Assembly: GCF_001707885.1 (NCBI RefSeq) | Contig: NZ_MASS01000011.1 | Span: 36,684-100,683, forward strand | Direction: 5' to 3' | Origin: Desulfosporosinus cupriresistens | Lineage (GTDB): Bacteria; Bacillota; Desulfitobacteriia; Desulfitobacteriales; Desulfitobacteriaceae | Length of the DNA: 64,000 nucleotides | Shown: positions 1-7,188 of the stretch, in pieces | How the letters are laid out: the number at the start of each line of letters is the position of its first letter | How positions within the stretch are numbered: the first letter of the stretch is position 1 | Made by a program: the position numbers and the translations under genes | The notes under the pieces: model-generated | The model's input: the letters and a program-made list of their open reading frames with translations, nothing else | Databases searched by the model: none | What the model was told of the DNA's origin: nothing

Positions 1-2
1 AT

Positions 3-473
3 CATAAAGGTGGAGCGGATATGGCCAGAGAGATTCTATTACGCTTAAAATTTGATCATGACACCGTCAGAAAAGTCGGGATTCTCGTCTATCATCATAT
101 GTTTAAATATGATACGCTTCGCGACGCCAGCATCAAAAAGTTTATCAACCGTGTCGGCGTTGAAAATCTAAATGATCTATTCGAACTCCAGATCGCCGAT
201 ATCAAAGGAAGCAAACCGCCTCACGACTTCAGCCAAATCAAGCATCTGAGAAAAGAAGTCGACAGGATCTTGAACGAGAAGCAGCCTTTGTCCATGAAGG
301 ATTTAAGGGTGAATGGAGACGATCTGGTCGCAATAGGCTTTGAGCCAGGGAAAAGATTAGGGGATACACTGCGCTGTTTAATGGAGGAGGTTTTGCGGAC
401 CCCGGAGGTGAATGATAAGGAAACATTGTTAAGCATGGCAAAGAGACTAGTCAAAACATCGGATAAAAATTAG
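3..473 (+). CDS. cca: CCA-adding enzyme (tRNA nucleotidyltransferase), C-terminal part, cut by the window edge
   Basis: Only the last ~156 residues are present; the reading frame runs open to the window edge, so the gene starts outside. The visible part is the helical tail of class II CCA-adding enzymes, which add the 3' CCA to tRNA. It begins with the end of an HD-like segment (HKGGADMAREIL), then helices, and the typical region near the end (LKDL-like 'MKDLRVNGDDL' followed by 'GFEPGKRLGDTL'). An internal ATG at 21 is not the true start. The catalytic nucleotidyltransferase head is not visible, so activity cannot be judged. Family assignment rests on recognition of the tail only. Confidence 0.75.
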   Translation, partial: HKGGADMAREILLRLKFDHDTVRKVGILVYHHMFKYDTLRDASIKKFINRVGVENLNDLFELQIADIKGSKPPHDFSQIKHLRKEVDRILNEKQPLSMKDLRVNGDDLVAIGFEPGKRLGDTLRCLMEEVLRTPEVNDKETLLSMAKRLVKTSDKN

Positions 474-657
474 AAACGGTTCAATCGGAAAGGGATGGGT
501 GAACATTCCCTGGAGTTGCTTCCGGCTTAAGATCATATGCTTTAATTAATGTAGATATGGCCGGAGCGGGACAGAATTGATTATATAATTTGACATCATG
601 GGGATTCCGGCACTTAGTTCACAAAGATTGGTATTAGGGCAGGAGCTGTGCAAAGAA

Positions 658-1194
658 ATGGAAATTACAATGAAACAATGTACAATGGATGATCTCTTCT
701 CGCTGCGTGAACTTTCTTATAAGACATATGATGAAACTTTCGGGCCAATGAATTCGCCTGATGTTATAAAAGCTTATCTTGAGAAGTCTTTTGACCTAGA
801 TAAATTGCGTAATGAACTGGTGAATACCTATTCCCGGTTCTATTTTCTCTATGCCGGCAAGGAATTAGCAGGTTACTTAAAGCTTAATGAATATGAGGCT
901 CAAACGGATATCAATGATCCCCAATCCTTAGAAATCGAAAGGATTTATGTGGCAAAGGAATTTCAAGGCAGAGGCTTAGGAAGAACCCTCATGAATAAGG
1001 CCATTGCTGTTGGAAATGACTTGGGAAAATCCTACTTGTGGCTTGGTGTGTGGGAGAAAAATGAAAAAGGAATTGAGTTTTATAAAAAACAGGGCTTTTA
1101 TGTCATAGGTAAGCATCCATTTTATATGGGCCAAGAAGAACAGACAGATTATATTTTCCGTAAAGATTTATTAATAACCGGTGAGGTATTATAA
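658..1194 (+). CDS. paiA: GNAT N-acetyltransferase, PaiA-like
   Basis: Predicted cytoplasmic acetyl-CoA-dependent N-acetyltransferase. The C-terminal half carries the GNAT acetyl-CoA loop (EFQGRGLGRTLM) followed by 'SYLWLGVWEKNEKGIEFYKK' and 'FYMGQEEQTDYI', all very like Bacillus subtilis PaiA, a spermidine/spermine N-acetyltransferase. The N-terminus (FGPMNSPDVIKAYLEKSF) also follows PaiA. Start chosen at ATG 658 because AGGAG lies at 641-645; an ATG at 670 is possible and an upstream ATG at 598 would add 20 unrelated residues. Polyamine substrate is inferred from the family. Confidence 0.85.
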   Translation: MEITMKQCTMDDLFSLRELSYKTYDETFGPMNSPDVIKAYLEKSFDLDKLRNELVNTYSRFYFLYAGKELAGYLKLNEYEAQTDINDPQSLEIERIYVAKEFQGRGLGRTLMNKAIAVGNDLGKSYLWLGVWEKNEKGIEFYKKQGFYVIGKHPFYMGQEEQTDYIFRKDLLITGEVL

Positions 1195-1342
1195 AATGTT
1201 AAGTCGTCGCAGCACTTCTTTTTTCTTCAATATATTTGTGTAATTTTGAGTCTCAGGGGAGCTATTGACAGGAGCATTTAGTAAAGTTACAATTGATTCG
1301 ATAGTTATCGAATTGTTGTGGCGTGAGTTTAGGAGTTGGAAT

Positions 1343-1639
1343 ATGGACACAAAAAAAGCGGCAAAGATATTTAAGGCCCTATCGAATCCCAATAGACTAG
1401 AATTGTATTTTAAAATCGCCGAGATGCATGAATCTAGTTTTCCGACGGATTCAGAATGCTTTGTGACGGATATCATCAGTTCGTTGAATATTGGTGCTCC
1501 GACTATTTCACATCATATTAAAGAATTAGTAAATGCCGATTTAATTAGTACAGAGAAAAAAGGAAAGTTTTTGATCTGCAAAGTAAATGAAGAGTTAATT
1601 AAGGAAGTTAGTAAGTTGTTATCATTACAGCAGCAATAA
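1343..1639 (+). CDS. ArsR-family winged-helix transcriptional regulator
   Basis: A 98-residue DNA-binding protein. It opens with the ArsR signature (AKIFKALSNPNRLELYFKI) and continues with the recognition helix region (LNIGAPTISHHIKELVNADL) and a wing (STEKKGKFLICKVN). ATG 1343 is preceded by AGGAG at 1331-1335; the longer reading from 1265 adds sequence that does not fit the family. The single Cys before the helix (DSECFVTDI) does not form the classic CxC metal site, so a metal signal is not evident. No target gene follows in the same direction; tnpB lies convergent downstream. Confidence 0.85.
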   Translation: MDTKKAAKIFKALSNPNRLELYFKIAEMHESSFPTDSECFVTDIISSLNIGAPTISHHIKELVNADLISTEKKGKFLICKVNEELIKEVSKLLSLQQQ

Positions 1640-1805
1640 TTTAACGCAGCTCTCAAAAGTGCAATGTTTCGATAGTTTTGAAACTATAAAAGTATTAACC
1701 CTAAACCATCTATTTTCACGCAAAAGATAGAAAATGGATGGATCGAACCCTTAACTTAGAGTTAACTGCTAAGAGCAGATGACTGTTTATCTACAGAAGA
1801 TGCAA

Positions 1806-2030
1806 ATCTAGGATTAGTAGTACTATTCACTTAGGGAGGTGAACCTCCCCCACCTATAGAGGTAGGGGCTTCCGGCAAGCTCAAAATGTATGTCTCAATG
1901 GCATCTCGCTTGGAGGTGCCTCACCCGATAGGCGTGAGTACATCATTTCAGTAGAGCCGGCAACTATATGCAAATCGCATACGGGCCAGGTTCATGGCTT
2001 CTACTACTTCTCGTCTTAGGCGATCCGTAG
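1806..2030 (-). ncRNA. probable omega-RNA (reRNA) at the right end of the tnpB element
   Basis: In IS605 elements the guide RNA of TnpB starts inside the 3' end of tnpB and runs to the right end, where the next bases act as guide. Here the ~200 bases after the tnpB stop are non-coding, GC-rich and structured, ending in a hairpin CCCCTACCTC/GAGG..GGGG close to 1850-1870. The guide would lie just beyond, at roughly 1790-1845 read on the minus strand. This is inferred by position and family rule; no RNA data. Confidence 0.5.
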
Positions 2031-3227
2031 ATACTTTTGTTGATCCAGTGAGATTTCCTGGAACTTTCCATATTTGTATTTGCTCAAGATATTCTTCGCT
2101 CCGTGTATATCCCGGTGTTCTCTATATCCACAAGTACAACTGTAATTTCTAGAGGATGTTTTCTTTTTCCTCTCACAAACAGGACATGTTTGTGTTGTGT
2201 ATGATTCATCTACTTTTTGCAGACTTATCCCTTCGGCAGCCAATTTGTATTGTAGATAGCTGGTGGTTCGACCAAATTGCCATTGGGACATTTTTTGATT
2301 GTGCTTGCGGGAACGTTTGCGCTTGTTCTTTTTCTTTTTGGGAGATGTATGTCGCTCCACACCTTCTACGTTGCCCACAACAACTTCCTTAACTTTACTT
2401 TCCAGACACCAATTTACGAATTTGCGAGTGGTTTTATGGAGTGCATCCGTCAACTGGGCATCACTCTTGCCTAAAATGTTGTTTAAAGCTCGCCGGTACT
2501 TTTTCCATTGACGAGAGTCTTTTTGACATTTGGCCATTTTCTTTTGCAGTTCCTTCATTTTCTTATTACGCAAACGTTTGAGACTTCGAATCTTCCGACC
2601 AGTGATGATTACTCCTTGACCGTTCTCACAAACTGAAGCTATGGTGTGTATTTCACCCAAGTCTATTGCCGCAATACACACATTAGCGTTTTCTTTTGGA
2701 AATTTGCCATCATCGTAGGCTATAGCTAACTGTAGACCACGGTCAAAAATAAGTTCAATCTCTTTGATTCTAACGGAGGGCAAATCCTTCACACGAACCA
2801 CAATAGGTTGTTGTCGTTTACCACTGAAAATCCCCAAACTTAACTCGATTTTACCGTTTTTGCCAATCCTAAATCCGTCTTTCTTCCATTTGGTATTGAA
2901 ATGCTTTTTTTCTTTGTACGGGTACCGTATTTGGGAGAATCCCAATGCTCTCGCTTTATGGGCATTTTCTCTAGCGTCGATGAATTTTTCGAATACCGCC
3001 TGAATGGACTGACTGTGGATTGGGTATTGACCTTTGGTGGCGAAGTGCAGCGTACCCCGGTTAATCCAGTTACCGGTTTGTTGAAAATGCGCTTTGGCTA
3101 AACCCAAACAATCATTCCAAACGTGAGCGGATGTACGATTGCAGGCAAAGAGACGGTCGATGTTTTCTTTGGAAGTATGGAATTTTGTCTTTAAGACACG
3201 GATTATTTTGAACACCCCCTCCAACAT
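2016..3227 (-). CDS. tnpB: TnpB RNA-guided nuclease of an IS200/IS605 element
   Basis: 403 residues, full family length. TnpB uses an omega-RNA to cut DNA beside a short TAM and is the ancestor of Cas12. The split RuvC site looks complete: D189 (AAIDLGEIHT), E288 (VVGNVEGVER) and D373 (EHRDIHGAKN). The zinc finger CPVC...CTCG (C348, C351, C364, C366) is intact. A very basic stretch near 297-310 (KKKKNKRKRSRKH) fits nucleic-acid binding. The start ATG 3227 is overlapped by GGAGGGGGTG, so a GTG four codons later is also possible. It appears intact, so nuclease activity is plausible. Confidence 0.93.
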   Translation of the reverse strand: MLEGVFKIIRVLKTKFHTSKENIDRLFACNRTSAHVWNDCLGLAKAHFQQTGNWINRGTLHFATKGQYPIHSQSIQAVFEKFIDARENAHKARALGFSQIRYPYKEKKHFNTKWKKDGFRIGKNGKIELSLGIFSGKRQQPIVVRVKDLPSVRIKEIELIFDRGLQLAIAYDDGKFPKENANVCIAAIDLGEIHTIASVCENGQGVIITGRKIRSLKRLRNKKMKELQKKMAKCQKDSRQWKKYRRALNNILGKSDAQLTDALHKTTRKFVNWCLESKVKEVVVGNVEGVERHTSPKKKKNKRKRSRKHNQKMSQWQFGRTTSYLQYKLAAEGISLQKVDESYTTQTCPVCERKKKTSSRNYSCTCGYREHRDIHGAKNILSKYKYGKFQEISLDQQKYLRIA

Positions 3228-3366
3228 TCTATATCCTTATTCTACCACGGAAAGAGCGTTTTTGGAACATGTGTTCTGGGGATGTTTTGGGGGCGGCGAT
3301 TCATCTCACCACCTAAAGAGGTGGGAGTCTTCTCGCCGCACGATGATAAATGAAAAGAGGGAAAAT

Positions 3367-4482
3367 ATGCTATTATATATAGTTGTTTTTTTTATAGTAT
3401 TAGGCCTTGGACTTATGTTGTTTATAAACGTACACCCATCCTTTGGTGGGAGCCCAACTAAAAAAGCCAAAGAGATTTATCAAAGTCTTAATAATTATGT
3501 TGATGGTAAATTTGTGAATCAGGTGCCAACAAAAATGGACATGGGTGCTTCTAATATTTTCTCCATGCTTAAAGAGTATAGCTCAGATGGTACGAACCGC
3601 AATCCTGCCGGTCCAATTCCTGTTACTACAATTGATTGGAACAAAATTAAAAGTGAAGGGGATAGTATCACTTGGCTGGGGCATTCTGCTTTTTTGCTAA
3701 GTATCGATAATAAAAAGCTGCTGATAGACCCTATGCTAGGTTCTATTGCCTCACCGGTTTCCTTTGCAGGGAGTAAACGCTATAAATATAGTGAGGATAT
3801 GAAGGATATTATTGATGATATGCCCCCTATTAACGCTGTGTTTATTACACATGACCATTACGACCACTTAGATTATCCATCTATCCTAAAGCTAAAGAAC
3901 AAGGTCGGTCATTTCTTCGTTCCTCTTGGAGTAAGTGTACATTTGATCCGATGGGGAATTGCAAAGGATAAAATTACAGAGCTCAATTGGTGGAATGAAG
4001 CGGAATTCCAAGGTTTGACCGTTGCCTTGACTCCAGCCAAACACTTCTCCGGCAGGGGGATTTTTAATCGAGATTCCACCTTATGGGGCGGTTGGGTCAT
4101 TCTTGGAAAGCAGACACGTTTTTATACCAGCGGAGATGGTGGATATGATGAACATTTTAAGGAAGTTGGGAAAAAATATGGATCGTTTGATATCACCTTA
4201 CTTGAAGGCGGTCAATATGATCGACGATGGTCTTGGGTCCATATGACACCGGAGCAAGCAGTTCAGGCTCATCTGGATATAAAGGGTAAAATTATGATGT
4301 TAATGCACTGGGGAGGATTTACATTAGCCTTTCATGGCTGGAATGAACCAATAGAACGAGCAGCCAATGAGGCAAAAAAGGCAGATGTTAACCTGATAGC
4401 GCCTAAGATTGGTGAAACTCTCCTTCTAAATTCAGACCTATACACTCCTCCTTCACCATGGTGGGAAATGGCAGCTTTCTAA
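3367..4482 (+). CDS. Membrane-anchored metallo-beta-lactamase-fold hydrolase, NAPE-PLD/UlaG-like
   Basis: About 371 residues. An N-terminal hydrophobic helix (LLYIVVFFIVLGLGLMLFI) probably anchors it to the membrane. Then comes a metallo-beta-lactamase domain with 'WLGHSAFLL', the metal motif HDHYDHLD (HxHxDH), 'TPAKHFSGRG', 'TSGDGGY' and 'MHWGGF'. This set matches the family of N-acyl-phosphatidylethanolamine-hydrolysing phospholipase D and UlaG-like lactonases; the bacterial substrate is not known. Start at ATG 3367 with GAGGG at 3357-3361; the longer frame back to 3139 lies inside the tnpB element. The element's left end therefore abuts this gene and may have replaced its promoter. Confidence 0.85.
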   Translation: MLLYIVVFFIVLGLGLMLFINVHPSFGGSPTKKAKEIYQSLNNYVDGKFVNQVPTKMDMGASNIFSMLKEYSSDGTNRNPAGPIPVTTIDWNKIKSEGDSITWLGHSAFLLSIDNKKLLIDPMLGSIASPVSFAGSKRYKYSEDMKDIIDDMPPINAVFITHDHYDHLDYPSILKLKNKVGHFFVPLGVSVHLIRWGIAKDKITELNWWNEAEFQGLTVALTPAKHFSGRGIFNRDSTLWGGWVILGKQTRFYTSGDGGYDEHFKEVGKKYGSFDITLLEGGQYDRRWSWVHMTPEQAVQAHLDIKGKIMMLMHWGGFTLAFHGWNEPIERAANEAKKADVNLIAPKIGETLLLNSDLYTPPSPWWEMAAF

Positions 4483-4486
4483 GAGG

Positions 4487-5095
4487 TTACTTGAACTGGG
4501 TATCAGTAACGTGTTTTTCTTTAAATGGGAATTTCTTGTCAAAAGATTCTAGTTCCTCTTGATTAACGTCAAAGACAGGATCTGCATAAAATCTTCCGGT
4601 TATGCCTTGCAGACCGCCTTTATACAACTCTAGCGCCATGAATGCTTCAAAATTTGCTCCTTCGGCAGTGCTTATCCCATAGCTTGCAGCATTTTCAAAA
4701 CCAAACCGATGATAGTAGGCAGGATTTCCGAAGATAATAATGGCCTTATAATCCATAGCTTGAGCTATCTTTGTTGTATGTTCAATCAGAGCTGATCCGA
4801 TTCCTAGTTTCTGACAAGATGGTAAAACGCTGATAGGACCAAAGGTTATCACCTCATGTTCATGGTCGTCCTTGTCCACAACCTTTGATTTAGTATATAT
4901 TATATTGCCGACAATCTTATTGTTCAGTAAAGCTACAAAATCCAATTCGGGGATAAACGAGGAAGCCTTGCGGATGTTGTGCACAATCAGATGCTCAGCG
5001 CATCCTGGATGATAGAGATCCCAAAAGGCCTCTCTTGTTAAATTTTCTACTGTGTGATAATCGTTTTTGTTTTCCGGACGAATCATTATGCTCAT
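4487..5095 (-). CDS. GNAT-family N-acetyltransferase (YhbS-like)
   Basis: About 202 residues. The acetyl-CoA motif is 'VLPSCQKLGIGSALIEH' and is followed by 'IIIFGNPAYYHRFGFE', which is typical of the YhbS group of acetyltransferases. Start chosen at 5095 (MSIMIRPENK), because AAAGGA lies about 7 bases upstream; an ATG at 5116 is also possible. It is convergent with the hydrolase gene, ending 5 bases from it. Substrate unknown. Confidence 0.8.
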   Translation of the reverse strand: MSIMIRPENKNDYHTVENLTREAFWDLYHPGCAEHLIVHNIRKASSFIPELDFVALLNNKIVGNIIYTKSKVVDKDDHEHEVITFGPISVLPSCQKLGIGSALIEHTTKIAQAMDYKAIIIFGNPAYYHRFGFENAASYGISTAEGANFEAFMALELYKGGLQGITGRFYADPVFDVNQEELESFDKKFPFKEKHVTDTQFK

Positions 5096-5210
5096 TTTAT
5101 TTTTCCTTTCACTCATTTTCTATCCCACTCATTTACAATAACATTCCCTTCATAGTGCCCTTTGTCCAACTGATGGCGGGCTTTTCGGTTTGCTACACTG
5201 TCAAAGATGA

Positions 5211-5633
5211 TGGAGAAATCATAATCAGCGGGGTAGAGCTCACTGGCGGCTATCTGTAATTTTAGCCGTTTATGGTTTATCAGCCGTAAGTAGGGTATTA
5301 CCTCGACATGGAAATATCCCTGAATCTCATAGGCTGAAACTTAACCAAGTATTAGGGACCACTATGTGGGAACAGGAAATATATCTAGAATCCCCCCAAC
5401 TGACATTATTTGGTGATGTTGACATAGAAAGAGCTTCAATCGAACAAATTAAAGCCTACATAATTAAACGATTAAAAGCAGTATTTCCGGGAGTATCTTC
5501 GAATCCTCTTACCTTGCGAAATCCTAAAAACAACTCACCGTTATTTCTATTGTGTTTTGCTGTAAGCAATCCGTCATCTTCTGCAATAAATCTTTCTCTA
5601 AAAGCTGTGGACCATATTTTAACACACACTTAA
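5211..5633 (+). pseudogene. tcmP: Three-Cys-motif partner protein (TcmP) remnant, C-terminal third
   Basis: An open frame runs from a stop at 5208 to 5633. From about 5259 its translation fits the end of TcmP proteins: 'LPRHGNIPESHRLKLNQVLG', 'LTLFGD', then 'PLFLLCFAVSNP' and 'LKAVDHIL'. The N-terminal two thirds are missing and no good start with a ribosome site is seen (an ATG at 5364 lies inside the domain). TcmP is the usual partner of the DUF5131 gene that follows, so this is a known gene pair with one half broken. Confidence 0.65.
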
Positions 5634-5660
5634 TAGTTATTTATAAATGAGGCGATAAAA

Positions 5661-6377
5661 ATGTCAAAATCGAAAATTGAATGGACAGAAAATACCTGGA
5701 ACCCGGTTACCGGTTGTACGAAGATATCTGATGGATGTAAAAACTGTTATGCTGCTGTCATGGCGCAACGTCTAAAGTTAATGGGTAATAAGAAATATGT
5801 TAATGGATTTGAGGTTACACTCCACGAATACTGCCTGACTGATCCTTTAAAGTGGAAAAAGCCTTCTCTAATCTTCGTAAATTCCATGTCGGATCTGTTC
5901 CATGAAGACATCCCTTTAGATTTTATCCAAAAGATTTTTGGGATTATGAACAAAGCATCTTGGCATACCTTCCAAGTTCTAACGAAGAGAGCAGAACGAC
6001 TTGAAGAGCTGGCACCTTATTTGAATTGGAGCCCTAACATCTGGCAAGGAGTAACCGTTGAAAGTGATCAATATAGATACCGCATTGATTCCTTGCGGAA
6101 AGTGAATGCGAAGGTCCGATTTATTTCCTTTGAACCGCTAATAGATGAGGTTAAAAACCTTGATTTAGCGGGTGTGGACTGGGCGATTGTTGGTGGAGAA
6201 AGTGGGTTTAAGTCTCGAAGGATGGACTCTGAGTGGGTATTGTCAATCAAGAATGAATGCGATCAGCAAGGTGTTAGCTTTTATTTCAAGCAATGGGGTG
6301 GGACAAACAAGAAGAAAAATGGACGGTTATTGCTTGGGCAAACCTGGGATGCTATGCCGGAAATCGGTGCTAAATAA
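5661..6377 (+). CDS. DUF5131 (phage Gp37/Gp68 family) three-Cys-motif protein
   Basis: 238 residues. The defining motif is CTKISDGCKNCYA, a radical-SAM-like three-cysteine arrangement near residues 19-30, followed by 'FVNSMSDLFHEDIPLDFI', 'LTKRAERL', 'WQGVTVES' and 'GGESG', all conserved in the family. Such genes travel on phages and accessory islands next to TcmP. The chemical role is not established. It appears full length, 27 bases after the tcmP remnant; GAGGCG lies upstream of ATG 5661. Confidence 0.85.
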   Translation: MSKSKIEWTENTWNPVTGCTKISDGCKNCYAAVMAQRLKLMGNKKYVNGFEVTLHEYCLTDPLKWKKPSLIFVNSMSDLFHEDIPLDFIQKIFGIMNKASWHTFQVLTKRAERLEELAPYLNWSPNIWQGVTVESDQYRYRIDSLRKVNAKVRFISFEPLIDEVKNLDLAGVDWAIVGGESGFKSRRMDSEWVLSIKNECDQQGVSFYFKQWGGTNKKKNGRLLLGQTWDAMPEIGAK

Positions 6378-6438
6378 TTGACAATGCTGCTCCCAATCCC
6401 CAAAAAAGTATTCAAATCAAACTAAAGGAGGGCTATGC

Positions 6439-6984
6439 ATGAAAAAGATTTTGCTAACGGGTGCGTTCCTTCTCCTTGTTCTTGTAGCGGGTGGTTACTG
6501 GGCCTATTCTGATCGGGGGGAGGCAACTGTCGAAGGTGCAATTGAAAAATCCGGACGGAGAGGCAGCCAGGTAATTTATCAGGAAAAAGTTAATGACGGC
6601 GTGGTTGTCTTCACTAAACGTATAACCGGAAAAAGTAACACAATTGATGCCGGTTATGTAAAAAAGGGGTTGCTTGGCTGGAAATGGATTTGGGGAGGCG
6701 GCTTTTCCGGCTGCTCGGGACAGTATTTCCAAGCAGTTTCCGGAACTCCATTTCCTATGCTGGTTGGTACCATTGACAATGACCAAGCTTCAGAAATCAA
6801 GGTAACTGATACTGAACGTAAATTTGCCAAAGATGCTCAAATAGTTGGTACCGGTAATGATCGAATTTGGTTTGTCTTTGTAAATAAATCAGACGGACCG
6901 ATTTTTGAAATAGACACGTTATCAGGTGCGGATAAAGTTCTTAACTCAAAAAGCATAAACATTCGAACCAGTACTACCTTTTAA
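6439..6984 (+). CDS. Hypothetical exported or membrane-anchored protein
   Basis: 181 residues, not recognised. It starts with a signal or anchor segment (MKKILLTGAFLLLVLVAGGY) without a lipobox cysteine, so it is exported or tethered. The rest is hydrophilic with aromatic clusters and one cysteine near the middle. AAAGGAGG precedes the ATG by about 10 bases, and a strong terminator follows at 7047, which makes it a single-gene unit. Confidence 0.6.
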   Translation: MKKILLTGAFLLLVLVAGGYWAYSDRGEATVEGAIEKSGRRGSQVIYQEKVNDGVVVFTKRITGKSNTIDAGYVKKGLLGWKWIWGGGFSGCSGQYFQAVSGTPFPMLVGTIDNDQASEIKVTDTERKFAKDAQIVGTGNDRIWFVFVNKSDGPIFEIDTLSGADKVLNSKSINIRTSTTF

Positions 6985-7046
6985 AAAGAGGTGCCTTAAT
7001 AATTAATCATTATTGTTTAGGAAGTTCTTGTAAAGAAATAAGTATA

Positions 7047-7070
7047 GACCTCTTTGCGGAGGTCTTTTTT
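7047..7070 (+). terminator. Rho-independent terminator
   Basis: Stem GACCTC / GAGGTC with a 6-base loop followed by TTTTTT. It ends the transcript of the exported-protein gene and isolates the large helicase gene downstream. Confidence 0.85.
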
Positions 7071-7188
7071 CTATTCTCTTTACCGGCTTCATTTCTGTTA
7101 CTCTACGAAAATTAGACAGAAAAGAGGAAAATCCTGTATACTTGTGGAATTTATTTGGTAATATTATGATGCTATTTTAAAGGAGGAA

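Larger units (their letters stand above)
1800..3345 (-). mobile_element. IS200/IS605-group element carrying tnpB only
   Basis: A tnpB gene on the minus strand is flanked by two related imperfect palindromes. The end at about 3308-3333 has CACCTAAAGAGGTGGG and the end at about 1848-1872 has CACCTATAGAGGTAGGGG, each followed by a similar CTTC-containing stretch. Subterminal hairpins of this kind are what Y1 transposases (TnpA) recognise in IS605 elements. No tnpA is present, so the copy would need TnpA in trans. Exact boundaries are estimates. Confidence 0.75.

Noticed and set aside
3139..3366. Long N-terminal extension of the metallo-beta-lactamase-fold protein
   Set aside because: It overlaps the tnpB start and the element's left end, and a good ribosome site sits before ATG 3367.
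3909..4100. Minus-strand ORF within the hydrolase gene
   Set aside because: Shadow of a well-supported gene; no ribosome site or protein-like pattern.
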